Shown: positions 15,365-23,696 of the stretch, one piece after another | Numbering within the stretch: position 1 is the stretch's first letter | Layout: every line of letters starts with the position of its first letter | DNA from: a virus | Strand: one strand, 5' to 3' | Virus record (IMG/VR): IMGVR_UViG_3300046690_000885 | Coordinates: 1-38,792 of that record | Length of the DNA: 38,792 bases | Position numbers and translations under genes: made by a program | The notes under the pieces: model-generated | Databases searched by the model: none | What the model was told of the DNA's origin: nothing | Seen by the model: only the letters and a program-made list of their open reading frames with translations

Positions 15365-17377
15365 CTATCCAACCTGTACGACTTGCGGCGGCTGCTGTGC
15401 GTCTGCGATGTTCTTGATCGCGGCCGCCTGCGCCTGGCCAGCTTGTGCATTGAGCTTTCGGATTTCAGCGGCAGTCTTCAGTTGATCGAGCGTCGACGGT
15501 CCCTGTACGGGCTGAGACGGCGCCGTCGATTGCTGCGGCGGTTGCTGTGCTTCGCTCATAGCCTTTACAGCCTGCGCGTGCGAATGTTCGGCTTGCGCTT
15601 GCGTCTTCGCGATATCGGCCTGAGTCTTCTGCATACCGAGCTGCTGCACTCGTTGCTGAGTGCCGGCGTTCTGCTGCTGCGACTGCTCGAGCATCTCGAT
15701 CAGCTTGTCTTTGTTGCGCAGTTGCGATGCTTCGATCAGCACGGCCGGCGGCAACGGAACGCCCGATTGCGCGAGCTGCGTGAGCATCTGGAACTGTTCG
15801 GCCTGAATGTTCGCGACGTCTGGACCTTCTTCGATCGTGATATCAACGTCGAGCCCGGCAATGTCGTTATCGACGCGCACGATCTGTTGCAAACGCGGGT
15901 CGTTTTGTTGCATCGGCGGCTGCACCTGTTGCAGGTACTGTTGCGCGTCGGCCGGATCGAGTTCGCCGAGCGCCTGCTGCAACGTGACGGGCTGATTCAG
16001 GCCGACCCATTTCGCGTTGCGTTCGTCGTCAGTAACGCGGATCCATTTCTGTTCGGTCCAGAATTGACGAATGCACAACCAGGCGGCCTCATAGACCTGT
16101 TTCGTCCACTGGCGCAGATCGTCGATGATCGGCTCAACCTCGATAGCGCCGCCGGCTTGCTGCGATTGAATCGCGCGGCCTGACTGAATGCGCGGATCTT
16201 TGCCAGCCATTGCCGCGTTCGGGCCGCTTGCCTGGAGTTCGCTGGTCGCGTGTTGCATCAATTCAACCTGCGCCGACGCCATGTCACCAGTAGGCAATAC
16301 GCCGAAATCCTTGTTGAGCTCACCGGCGTTCTGGATTTCGATATGACCGTCGGGCTTCGCGAGCTCGCGACGCGCTTTATCGACGTCGGCGATTGCCTGC
16401 TGATTGCCGAAGGTCTGACGCACGCTCATAAGGTGCAGCGCCTTCGAGCGGCGCTTATTCACCTCGTCTTGCAACGACAGCATGTCGTTGACGTGGCCGT
16501 AACGGTTGTTCTCGCGATCGACATACGCGGCGCGCAAATGCAACGTGCTCGCGGGCTTGCCTTCGCGATCGAGATATGGCGACACCATCGGCTCTTCGAG
16601 ATAGCCGCCTTTGGTGAACGTGGCAATCATCCACGTGCCTTTCCAGATGAAGTGACACTGCACGATGCGCACGCGCGTGCGGCGGTTGTCGCTCCACGTC
16701 GAGAACTTCGGCCGATCATCGTACGTCTGGCTCAGCGACACCGAATTGAGCGTGGCTTCGATCACGTCTTCTTTATCAGGCCAATCGTCGAGCGCTTGCT
16801 GGCGATCCATCCAGATCACGATGCCTTTGTAACGCGCGTCGCTGAAATCCTTCTGGCGGCTGTAAGCGTCGTACCAGATACGATCCCAAGGAATGCGCGC
16901 GACGTTGACGTCATAACCATCGGCGCTCGGCTTGGCCGTGATATCGACGCCGCCGTAACCCTCGATCAGCATGTCTTCGTACACGTCCGAGCGAATAACG
17001 TCGAAGTCGTTTCGATCGGCGACATAGCGCAGCGAATCGGTCGCGGCTTCGCTCAATTGCTCTTCGGCGGGATCGCGCGGAAACGCTTTCGGATCGCTAC
17101 GCATGCGGCGTTCGAAGCCGCGCAGATATTCGACCTTGCGCTTTACGTAGTTGATCGTGAGCGCTGGCTGGCCGCGCTTACGCAAAATCTCAAGCTCACG
17201 CGCGGTCCATTGCTGGCCATCGTAATAGTCGCGGGCGCGCTCCGATTTCTCGCGAGCGTCCCGTGTCATCTGTTCGGACTCTTCGAACCAACGGCATAGA
17301 ACCGTCGCATCCGGCGCGTCGACGGCGGCCGGCTGGTTGTATCCCGTATCGGACGTGACGGTCACGCTGTTTTCCAT
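15365..17377 (-). CDS. Portal protein, P22 gp1-like
   Basis: 670-aa portal that forms the dodecameric DNA gate at one capsid vertex. Residues about 45-120 carry the podovirus portal signature (DYYDGQQWTARELEILRKRG, VKRKVEYLRGFERRMRSDPK), followed by EQLSEAATDSLRYVADRNDF and EDMLIEGYGGVDI. The C-terminal 130 residues are Gln/Ala-rich coiled coil, matching the long helical barrel of P22-type portals. Length fits. Its ATG overlaps the end of the large terminase gene by 16 bases. Confidence 0.88.
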   Translation of the reverse strand: MENSVTVTSDTGYNQPAAVDAPDATVLCRWFEESEQMTRDAREKSERARDYYDGQQWTARELEILRKRGQPALTINYVKRKVEYLRGFERRMRSDPKAFPRDPAEEQLSEAATDSLRYVADRNDFDVIRSDVYEDMLIEGYGGVDITAKPSADGYDVNVARIPWDRIWYDAYSRQKDFSDARYKGIVIWMDRQQALDDWPDKEDVIEATLNSVSLSQTYDDRPKFSTWSDNRRTRVRIVQCHFIWKGTWMIATFTKGGYLEEPMVSPYLDREGKPASTLHLRAAYVDRENNRYGHVNDMLSLQDEVNKRRSKALHLMSVRQTFGNQQAIADVDKARRELAKPDGHIEIQNAGELNKDFGVLPTGDMASAQVELMQHATSELQASGPNAAMAGKDPRIQSGRAIQSQQAGGAIEVEPIIDDLRQWTKQVYEAAWLCIRQFWTEQKWIRVTDDERNAKWVGLNQPVTLQQALGELDPADAQQYLQQVQPPMQQNDPRLQQIVRVDNDIAGLDVDITIEEGPDVANIQAEQFQMLTQLAQSGVPLPPAVLIEASQLRNKDKLIEMLEQSQQQNAGTQQRVQQLGMQKTQADIAKTQAQAEHSHAQAVKAMSEAQQPPQQSTAPSQPVQGPSTLDQLKTAAEIRKLNAQAGQAQAAAIKNIADAQQPPQVVQVG

Positions 17378-18978
17378 GAGCCGTCGTCCGTGTCATCGTT
17401 GTTGAATGCGCGATCCCAGCTATCACGCTCGACAGGCCGCGCTTCCTTCACCGGAATAATCGCCGGGTGTGCGTCCGCGATCGCGCGACCGATCAAGCTG
17501 CCTGCGTCGACCTCGTCGTCATGCTTCGCGGTCGGGAACTTGATGTACTGGTCGACAATGTCGTCGCCTTCGGGGCCTTCCGGCACCCACACGCAACCGC
17601 TCGACGCCATACCTTGAAAGGCCTGCGCCTTGACCTCTTTGTCGTTGCCGTGCGGGCTGATCGGCTCGATGCGAATGAATTGCTTCTCGCGACGCATCGC
17701 GGCGGTGACGAAACCAGCAACCGACTTCCAGTTGTTGTCGTCTTCAGGGAACCAGGCGAGCGGCTTGTATTTGCGAATCAGGCCGGTGCGCTTTTCCTCC
17801 GGCGGAACCTCGCGGTTCTCCGCGGCCTTCACGTTGCCGACGACGCGCGCGCACAGCTTGTCCATCGTCATCTGTTCGCGGAAGCCATCGATCAGGTACA
17901 CGTTTTCGAACTGGTCTACGCCCCACACGCGCACGCACGCAAAGTCGGCGTTATCCGCGCCGCTCGGCGCATGGTCGCTGGTGATGTAGTAGTTGAGCCG
18001 TGCCGGCTGGCTACCAGGGCGATAGCGGCGAAACCAAGCCTTCTGAAAGTACGTGCCCTCGGCGGGCGCGGGCTTCTGCTGATACAGCGAAGACCATGTG
18101 CGGCGATTGAGCTTGAACGGCTCCCAATGCTCGAGGCTGAACCACTCTGGCCACAGCGTCTCGCCGATCTGGCGGCCGAGCGGATCGTCCGCGCGGTCTG
18201 CAATCGCCGGCAGGCAGATGACGTGCCACACACGACCATCGCGGCCACGGAACACACCTGATTCACCGTCCCAGCCTTCAGGCAGGATGCGGCCGGCGAT
18301 GTCGTCTTCGTGCCAGCGCGTCTGAATGATGACCTGCGGCGCGCCCGGGATCAGGCGCGAACAGAAGTCGTCAATGTACGCATCCCACGTGGAGTTGCGC
18401 ACCGTCTCCGATTCCGCTTCCTTCCGGCCTTTGATCGGATCGTCGAGCACGCCGAGCGCGCCGCGGTTGCCGGTCAAACCGGACAGCAGACCGCCGGCCA
18501 TGAACTCGGAACCGTTGTCGAGCGTCCATTGATGCGCGGCGCGGTTATCGGCGACGAGCCCCACGTCCATCAATCGCTGAAAGCTGCGCGACTTGACAAG
18601 CTGTCGAGCGCGGCGGCCTTGCTTCATTGCGATTTCGGTCGCGTAGCTGGCGAGAATGGTATTGCGACGCGGCTTGCGCGCCATGAACCACGGAACGAAG
18701 ACAATATCGCTATAGGTGCTCTTCGCCGAGCCCGGCGGCATGAGCACCATGAGATTCGGGATTGTGCCGTCGTCGATGCCCTGCAATTTCTCGCACAGGA
18801 ATTGATGATGCGCGGCGAGTTTGCCGATGCGCATCATCGAGAACTGGTCTTCGTCGGAGGCGTCGGTGATCGGCACCGTCGGAATGTCCACCATGCACGC
18901 GAAGTCGGGAAGACTGCGCTGGGCGAGTACTCGCCGCGCTGCCATTACGTCTTCGACGGTGAAGTCCCGACCGCCCAT
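17362..18978 (-). CDS. Terminase large subunit
   Basis: 538-aa packaging motor. The ATPase domain has a Walker A-like motif PPGSAKS (residues 81-87), adenine-binding-type ILASYATEIA (108-117) and Walker B VLDDPI (177-182). The C-terminal nuclease domain shows YYITSDHAPSG and later DEVDAGSLIGRA, typical acidic positions of the RNase H-like terminase nuclease. Size is normal. It follows the small subunit directly (TAA then ATG) and overlaps the portal gene, the standard packaging module. A headful (pac) mechanism is plausible from the P22-type relatives but not shown. Confidence 0.92.
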   Translation of the reverse strand: MGGRDFTVEDVMAARRVLAQRSLPDFACMVDIPTVPITDASDEDQFSMMRIGKLAAHHQFLCEKLQGIDDGTIPNLMVLMPPGSAKSTYSDIVFVPWFMARKPRRNTILASYATEIAMKQGRRARQLVKSRSFQRLMDVGLVADNRAAHQWTLDNGSEFMAGGLLSGLTGNRGALGVLDDPIKGRKEAESETVRNSTWDAYIDDFCSRLIPGAPQVIIQTRWHEDDIAGRILPEGWDGESGVFRGRDGRVWHVICLPAIADRADDPLGRQIGETLWPEWFSLEHWEPFKLNRRTWSSLYQQKPAPAEGTYFQKAWFRRYRPGSQPARLNYYITSDHAPSGADNADFACVRVWGVDQFENVYLIDGFREQMTMDKLCARVVGNVKAAENREVPPEEKRTGLIRKYKPLAWFPEDDNNWKSVAGFVTAAMRREKQFIRIEPISPHGNDKEVKAQAFQGMASSGCVWVPEGPEGDDIVDQYIKFPTAKHDDEVDAGSLIGRAIADAHPAIIPVKEARPVERDSWDRAFNNDDTDDGSWKTA

Positions 18979-19578
18979 TTAATCGACCTTGATAGATGCA
19001 AGTGCGCGAAGCTGCTCTTCGCTGAGTGAGCTAATGTCTACTGTCGTGCTGACGGGAATCGGACCGCCGCTAGGTCCTGATAGCTCGCCTTTCACTTTGT
19101 CCTGATTCCAACCCATCACGCGCGCAATGCTGTCGAGCGCTGATTTCTTATCTACCCACTTGACCTTCTTCACAAACATCGGAATCGGTATGACGTTGCC
19201 TTCGCCGTCGATCTCCGCTGACTGCTGCTCGACCACTTCAAACCCTGCGAGCGAAGCGGCCGTGTCTGCATCAAGTTCCGGAATGTTCTTCAGCGTGCCA
19301 TCTGGCCGATAGAACTTCCGTGGGTCAGAGAAAGCCAGCCTTGCGTACTCTTCGAGAACCCGCTCGCGCGTGATTTCAAACTTCGTTGCCATCGAATTGC
19401 GCGCGGCGCAAATCGCGGCCTGTATATCTGCTTTTGTCAACAGGCGTGAACCCTGTTTCACCGCTGTCTTAGGGCTATATCCCGCACGGATTGCCGCCTG
19501 AGTCGCATTAAGATCGACGAGATACTCATCAACAAAGCGGGCGTACTTCGCCGAGAGTTTTCGCGTCGGTTCGGTCAT
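18979..19578 (-). CDS. Terminase small subunit (Terminase_2 type)
   Basis: 199-aa DNA-recognition subunit. The N-terminus matches the Terminase_2 helix-turn-helix layout (SAKYARFVDEYLVDLNATQA, then RAGYSPKTAVKQGSRLLTK). Residues 75-135 form the oligomerisation region, and the tail (SSLSEEQLRALASI) may contact the large subunit. It binds the packaging start site on phage DNA and hands it to the large subunit encoded next. A pac/cos site may lie in or near this gene but I cannot mark it. Confidence 0.85.
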   Translation of the reverse strand: MTEPTRKLSAKYARFVDEYLVDLNATQAAIRAGYSPKTAVKQGSRLLTKADIQAAICAARNSMATKFEITRERVLEEYARLAFSDPRKFYRPDGTLKNIPELDADTAASLAGFEVVEQQSAEIDGEGNVIPIPMFVKKVKWVDKKSALDSIARVMGWNQDKVKGELSGPSGGPIPVSTTVDISSLSEEQLRALASIKVD

Positions 19579-19634
19579 GCTAGCGGTGCTACCCGTAAAA
19601 GAAAATGACTCCAGTGAAAGCGGAACATGGGTAC

Positions 19635-19916
19635 TTAGCAGCCCGCAGTATCCGACATATCGCTAGACGAAATCTTGGCTAAATTGCGTGTTTGGGCACG
19701 AATTGTTGGCGCTTCGCTCGGATCGCTTCCGGACTTGATTGCCCATGCGATCAAAAGCAGCGATCCAACGGAATGCGACGGCTCGACGCCGTTGCGATAG
19801 CTCTGCAATGAGCTACGGGGAATTGAGGTAATGCGGGAGAGTTTGTACAAAGAGAAGCCGTCGCCGCAAAGGTCAGCGAGGACTCTGAACCAGTCAATGC
19901 AAACGGTGGACGGCAT
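19635..19916 (-). CDS. Small HTH protein upstream of terminase
   Basis: 93-aa protein starting MPSTVCIDWFRVLADLC at 19916. Residues 18-50 form a helix-turn-helix (GFSLYKLSRITSIPRSSLQS, YRNGVEPSHSVGSLLLIAWA). A longer reading through the gene upstream is rejected because it leaves the 19934-20407 coding frame. It lies between nin-type genes and terminase, where a late-gene regulator would fit, though a packaging accessory role is equally possible. Unrecognised family. Confidence 0.65.
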   Translation of the reverse strand: MPSTVCIDWFRVLADLCGDGFSLYKLSRITSIPRSSLQSYRNGVEPSHSVGSLLLIAWAIKSGSDPSEAPTIRAQTRNLAKISSSDMSDTAGC

Positions 19917-19933
19917 AGGCGTGCGCGGTGCTG

Positions 19934-20407
19934 TTACTTGCCGCCGTGCAGGCGCTGATGCGCGTTCGCGGTGTCGTCGAACACTTCCGGCGACAAGGGC
20001 GGCTGACGCATCTGAAACAGTCGCTCCTTCAGCGCGTAACCAGCGAGCGGCCAGATTTTCTCGCGTGCATTTTTGCGGGCAATGTCGCGGCCGATCTGCG
20101 GGTCGAAGTTTTCCGGGCTCGCGCAAGCGCTCTCGCCAGTGACCGTAAAGCCGTTGCGCAGAACGAGCACGCAGAAGGTGAGCAATGTCAGTTCCGCGCG
20201 GGTAGTCTCCTGATACGGGCGATCGAGTTGAGCAGCCGTGTCGAGCGCCGCCTGGCGACAGCCCTGGTCCGCAGTGAAGAAGTGCTCGCTTGCGATCGCC
20301 GCGTCGATATCGGCCGGGGTGATATGCGGTGCCGTCTTGCCTGCCTTGACGATTGCCGCTTCGGTGCTCTGTTCATCGGTGAGCGTCGTGTGGGTTGCCA
20401 TGTTCAT
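19934..20407 (-). CDS. Gp49/gp66 family phage protein (N4 gp49 / Sf6 gp66)
   Basis: 157-aa protein of the Phage_gp49_66 family. The key segment is LLTFCVLVLRNGFTVTGES followed by NFDPQIGRDIARKNAREKIW and LAGYALKERL, which is the family hallmark. These proteins are common near late/nin regions of temperate phages; their biochemical role is unknown. GGAG precedes the ATG. The 115-base gap upstream (20408-20522) holds only this ribosome binding site and GC-rich sequence as far as I can see. Confidence 0.8.
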   Translation of the reverse strand: MNMATHTTLTDEQSTEAAIVKAGKTAPHITPADIDAAIASEHFFTADQGCRQAALDTAAQLDRPYQETTRAELTLLTFCVLVLRNGFTVTGESACASPENFDPQIGRDIARKNAREKIWPLAGYALKERLFQMRQPPLSPEVFDDTANAHQRLHGGK

Positions 20408-20522
20408 GGTGTTGCTCCTATCGCATCAAAATGGGTTTGAGTTGCTGTTACCGCATCGCGCCTGCCAGGGGTCTTACGCGCAACGTCCGCTGCCCCAGCG
20501 TGCTGCCGCTCGCGGGTGTTCG

Positions 20523-21080
20523 TTACTCGATGACGTGCCAGTCTTCGGCGAGCAGATCGCTCACACTCGGCACCCAAGTGCTCACCGTTTCGTCGACGCC
20601 TTTCAGCGCGAAATACGCGTTGTACGGGACGAGTGAACCATCACCGAAGTGCGCCTTGGCTGCGCCGGTCTGCACGGGGTATGACGCCGCGGGAACCATG
20701 TAGGCGAACATGCCTTTGCCGTTCCAGCCGGCGCGCGCCACCCGGCGGCCATCTTTCAATGCGGCGAGCGCGCCCTGAAACGTCGACGTGTACGAAGCGG
20801 GCGGCATCGTCACGGGGTCATATGTCGCTGCAAAAATGTCCGCTTTGCACGGGTAAATCTCGCCCTTTACGCCGGTGATCAGCATGTCGCCGCGCTCGAG
20901 GCGCATCGTCCCTTCGAGAGTCGGGATCAGATAGCAGTCATCGTTCTCATGCGTGATCGCATGGCCTGCGTAGCTGAACGACCATGGTGTCCCGGATACG
21001 CTATTTGCGCGAGCGTGTTCGACGAGCGCGTCGAATGTGATTGCGTCGACGACGACGGGTTTCTTTCGGAATTGCGGCAC
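20523..21080 (-). CDS. Two-domain protein: phage N-terminal domain fused to Tad2 (DUF2829)
   Basis: 185-aa protein. Residues 1-90 are a small domain frequent in phages (FRKKPVVVDAITFD, then GDMLITGVKGEIYPCKADIF). Residues 99-185 match DUF2829/Tad2: FQGALAALKDGRRVARAGWN, GKGMFAYMVP and SDLLAEDWHVIE. Tad2 proteins bind the cyclic signalling nucleotide of Thoeris and so block that antiphage defence. The start is GTG with GGAG eight bases upstream. Expression with early/nin genes fits a counter-defence protein acting soon after infection. Fusion to the N-terminal domain is the odd point. Domain identity is from pattern recognition; ligand binding is inferred. Confidence 0.78.
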   Translation of the reverse strand: MPQFRKKPVVVDAITFDALVEHARANSVSGTPWSFSYAGHAITHENDDCYLIPTLEGTMRLERGDMLITGVKGEIYPCKADIFAATYDPVTMPPASYTSTFQGALAALKDGRRVARAGWNGKGMFAYMVPAASYPVQTGAAKAHFGDGSLVPYNAYFALKGVDETVSTWVPSVSDLLAEDWHVIE

Positions 21081-21094
21081 GTGATTTCTCCGTT

Positions 21095-21589
21095 TTACGA
21101 ACTGTGCTGCGAGTTGTGCGCCTTCCAGCGCAAAAGACTTTGGAATGCCTGTTCGTCGGTCAGCACGGCAAGCCCTCGCGATTCGAAGTCGCGCGGCGCC
21201 GGCGGCCGACGCCCGCCGGCCGCGTCGGCTTGCTGCTCTTCAGCGGTCCATTCGGCAACGCATAGGCGGCAAATAGCGACGTGCGGCGACGGATCGCAAA
21301 ACAGGCCGTAATAGTTCGGGTTCTGCTGCGCCTCGGCGAGCCACACCCACACCGACGGCGCGCCGTTGGCGCAAGCGTCGAGCCGCGGGAACAGCGTGTA
21401 ATGCCGCTCGAATGCGATCGCGCCCGACAGCAACACGTTTTCGGTCGGCTGATAAATCTGATAGCCGGAGCCGTACGTGTTGATGCGGCAATAGCTCTGC
21501 CCGTACAAGCTGCGCAGTTCGGGCGTCAGGCCGCGCGCCTTGGCCACCCAAAAATCAAGTTCGGCGCCTTTCAGGTTTTCGACGTTCAC
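21095..21589 (-). CDS. NinX-like protein (DUF2591)
   Basis: 164-aa protein with a GTG start overlapping the previous stop (GTGA). The N-terminus VENLKGAELDFWVAKARG is the signature of the P22 NinX/DUF2591 family, with the usual later elements YQIYQPTENVLLSGAIAFER and PHVAICRLCVAEW. It belongs to the nin-type cluster between replication and late genes; function unknown in the family. The C-terminal 45 residues are an Ala/Arg-rich extension beyond the typical domain. Confidence 0.78.
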   Translation of the reverse strand: MNVENLKGAELDFWVAKARGLTPELRSLYGQSYCRINTYGSGYQIYQPTENVLLSGAIAFERHYTLFPRLDACANGAPSVWVWLAEAQQNPNYYGLFCDPSPHVAICRLCVAEWTAEEQQADAAGGRRPPAPRDFESRGLAVLTDEQAFQSLLRWKAHNSQHSS

Positions 21590-21876
21590 GTCGTGCCCCC
21601 TACGGTCCATTCGTTGTCGTTGCTCGCGAGAAAGGCCGCGAGGGATCTACGGTTGTGAGCGATCACCGCTTCAACCGGATATGTGCCGTCGGCGCGGAAC
21701 AGCCGCGGATTTGCAAACTCGCGATACTTCGCCGGCAGATCGACGTCAGCGGTGATATAGGCGGCGTCCGCCTTCGGCGCGACGACCGGCCGACGCACGC
21801 GGACCACGACGCATTCGAACGTCTCGTAGCCCTCGGTGCTCGAGAAAGGCAGCGGAATGCGCACAAGCAGTCTCAA
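21586..21876 (-). CDS. Hypothetical nin-region protein, TTG start
   Basis: 96-aa protein. I chose TTG 21876 because GGAGG lies four bases before it and the codon overlaps the previous stop (TTGA); a GTG four codons later is the alternative. Two parts are visible: a beta-type start (LLVRIPLPF..., FECVVVRVRRP) and a segment AEYREF-like (DLPAKYREFANPRLFRADGT) leading to a helical end. No family recognised. It is flanked on both sides by overlapping genes and so is probably translated with NinX-like and DUF1364 proteins. Confidence 0.65.
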   Translation of the reverse strand: MRLLVRIPLPFSSTEGYETFECVVVRVRRPVVAPKADAAYITADVDLPAKYREFANPRLFRADGTYPVEAVIAHNRRSLAAFLASNDNEWTVGGTT

Positions 21877-22304
21877 GCGGCCTCCGGAAGCGGAAGGCCG
21901 AGCTTGGCGGCGCGCACTGGCACCCACGCGGCGAGCCCAGTGTCGAACGTGAGAACCTTCGTCTCGCGCGGCGCGCCGCCGAAATCGAGCCAGTAATGAC
22001 ATGGCCCGCAGCCAGGCACAGTGAATTCGTGCTTGGCCTTCAGCGCGCCGCCCTTGCCATGCTTCGACTGGTTCGAATGGCAATCGACGACAGACGGATG
22101 CGCCCAACCGATGCTGCAACAGACACCGGGCACGCGCAGATAGCATTCTTCGCCGCGGCAAGCGTCGATATATGCGGAGCCCTCGGCCTTCGTCGGGCGC
22201 TTGCGGCGGCTGCGCAATGGCTTGTCACCGCGCGGCATCGCGCCCGACCGCGAGAGCGTGGCGCACTCTTTGCCGGGTTTGCGAACGAATCCCGAGCGCT
22301 TCAC
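21873..22304 (-). CDS. DUF1364 (YbcO-like) putative nuclease
   Basis: 143-aa protein. A basic N-terminus (residues 1-40) is followed by the DUF1364 pattern: CYLRVPGVC (Cys54, Cys62), a central DCHSNQSKHGKGG, then PGCGPCHYWLDF, a Cys/His metal site like that of HNH-type enzymes. E. coli YbcO is the known representative, with nuclease activity proposed for the family. It sits in the nin cluster next to a DUF1064-like nuclease, suggesting joint roles in recombination or DNA branch processing. Stop/start overlaps link it to neighbours. Confidence 0.75.
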   Translation of the reverse strand: MKRSGFVRKPGKECATLSRSGAMPRGDKPLRSRRKRPTKAEGSAYIDACRGEECYLRVPGVCCSIGWAHPSVVDCHSNQSKHGKGGALKAKHEFTVPGCGPCHYWLDFGGAPRETKVLTFDTGLAAWVPVRAAKLGLPLPEAA

Positions 22305-22972
22305 GCCGCCACCTGCATAAGAATGGTCGCGAACGGGTTTGCCGGGCCTTGTGCCGCGCGCCGCCGGGCGCGGAACGCGCGTGAGTGTTCGGCGTGCGAT
22401 TTCCGCTCGGGCTTTGGCACGTCGGGCAGATTTCCGAGCGACCAGCGCGCCGCCAGCGAACCGCCGTTTGTAATGCGCGTCTGTTTCCAGCCGGAAATGT
22501 AATAGCGCGTGCCGTGGCCTTCGGCCAGCACCTGGGTGATTCGCGTGCGCGATGCCACCGTGCGCGCGTCGATCTGCGGCACGATCAGGCTGTCAAATTC
22601 ACCGAGAATGCGGTCGACCTCTGCGCGCACCCATGAATAAGCAGACGTGCCGCGCTTCGAGCCGCGCGGACCGAGCCCAAGGTCGATGCCGCGATCGTGA
22701 ATAGCGCGCCACGAACGTTGCGGTAACAGATGCATGTGCGATTTCAGCGTGCCCGGTGTATCCCAAATGCGTCTGACGATTTCGTCGTCTTCGGGTGACC
22801 AGTCGGCGCGTGCAACGGCACGCTGGCCGAGCTGCAGCGCAGCCATGCGCGATTGAATTGCGCACGCCGTGCGCCCGGGCAACATGCCAACGCATTCGGC
22901 AATCTGTTTATCGGACGCGTGAATCTGCTTCACGATCGCGTCTTCTTCTGGTCCCCACGGTTTGCCGGCCAT
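22301..22972 (-). CDS. DNA-binding protein with two Myb/SANT-like modules
   Basis: 223-aa protein starting MAGKPWGPEEDAIVKQIHAS (ATG overlaps the previous stop, TGATG). Two Trp-containing helix-turn-helix units are visible: PWGPEEDAIVKQI...GRTACAIQSRM (residues 4-47) and DWSPEDDEIVRRIWD...RSWRAIHDRG (residues 57-95). Both resemble Myb/SANT or GcrA-type DNA-binding repeats. The rest is basic and ends in RAFRARRRAAQG. It could be a transcription factor for late genes or a recombination accessory protein. The exact family is not settled. Confidence 0.65.
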   Translation of the reverse strand: MAGKPWGPEEDAIVKQIHASDKQIAECVGMLPGRTACAIQSRMAALQLGQRAVARADWSPEDDEIVRRIWDTPGTLKSHMHLLPQRSWRAIHDRGIDLGLGPRGSKRGTSAYSWVRAEVDRILGEFDSLIVPQIDARTVASRTRITQVLAEGHGTRYYISGWKQTRITNGGSLAARWSLGNLPDVPKPERKSHAEHSRAFRARRRAAQGPANPFATILMQVAA

Positions 22973-23463
22973 CACACCTCCCTGATATCGAAACTGCCGC
23001 CCTTGGCTTTGCGCACCAGGCGGAACGTGAACGGATACTGAGTCGCCGCGACCTTGATCTTTACGAGCGCGTCGTCTTCCATGAATCCCTTGCATTCGTG
23101 CATTTCCAGCGCGCCGCCGGCCACGATCACAGCGAAGTCAGGGGTATAGAACGTGCGATCGGCGAGCCGCAGCTTCATGCCCTCGAAGCGGTACCAGAGC
23201 ACGTCACCGGCATGGCGCAGCACGTCAAGGTGCGCGGCATAGCGCTTTTCGAGGCCGTTCATCTGGCCGCCGCCGAGTCGCCCGAGATCACGATGTGAGT
23301 TGCGCGCGCCGCCGACCAACTGCGCAATGGGAGCGTCAAGCGGAACGGGTGCAGGCGATTCGAGGCGCGCCGCCGCACTGGCAATCTCGCCGCGCACGCG
23401 AGCGGTGCCGAAGCGGCCGCCGGCGATCGAGCTTTCCGGATAGCGGAGGGCGTTCTTGCTCAT
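22972..23463 (-). CDS. DUF1064-like PD-(D/E)XK nuclease
   Basis: 163-aa protein. The N-terminal 65 residues are an Ala/Arg-rich linker. The conserved core starts at MNGLEKRYAAHLDVLRHAG, followed by YTPDFAVIVAGGALEMHECK. This is the Glu...Pro-Asp...Glu-x-Lys arrangement (Glu72, Asp109, Glu123, Lys125) of restriction-endonuclease-like folds in the DUF1064 family. It may be a Holliday-junction or structure-specific nuclease, the usual proposal for nin-region nucleases. A much longer in-frame reading upstream overlaps two genes and is rejected. Confidence 0.75.
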   Translation of the reverse strand: MSKNALRYPESSIAGGRFGTARVRGEIASAAARLESPAPVPLDAPIAQLVGGARNSHRDLGRLGGGQMNGLEKRYAAHLDVLRHAGDVLWYRFEGMKLRLADRTFYTPDFAVIVAGGALEMHECKGFMEDDALVKIKVAATQYPFTFRLVRKAKGGSFDIREV

Positions 23464-23465
23464 GG

Positions 23466-23696
23466 TCAGAAGGGAATCTCGTTGCATGAGCCGCCGGTGA
23501 ACGTCGTGCGGACCATGTTGTCGACTCGGCGCGCGGCGACCGCCTCGAGCACAACGAACAATTGGCCCGGGTGCGCCTGCGCGAGCCGCTCGGCTTCCGT
23601 GGTCGCGCTCTGTTCGGACGCGTGACGGTATTTTGGCGGCCGCATGCCGGTCGGCGACCAGACCAGCCAGAAGGCTTTCTCGGTTTGCGTGCTCAT
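23466..23696 (-). CDS. Small hypothetical protein after replication gene
   Basis: 76-aa protein starting MSTQTEKAFWLVWSPTGMRP at 23696, overlapping the replication-gene stop (ATGA). The short motif KAFWLVWSPTG...PPKYRHAS...A..EAERLAQAHPG..FVVLEAV is a compact alpha/beta pattern seen in many small phage proteins. It may be a regulator or accessory protein. Unrecognised. Confidence 0.7.
   Translation of the reverse strand: MSTQTEKAFWLVWSPTGMRPPKYRHASEQSATTEAERLAQAHPGQLFVVLEAVAARRVDNMVRTTFTGGSCNEIPF

Noticed and set aside
16250-17299. 349-aa plus-strand ORF opposite the portal gene
   Set aside because: Mirror frame of a recognised portal protein, without domain or ribosome binding site support.
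17467-18261. 264-aa plus-strand ORF opposite the large terminase gene
   Set aside because: The minus strand has clear ATPase motifs; the plus frame is low-information Arg/Ala/Val sequence.
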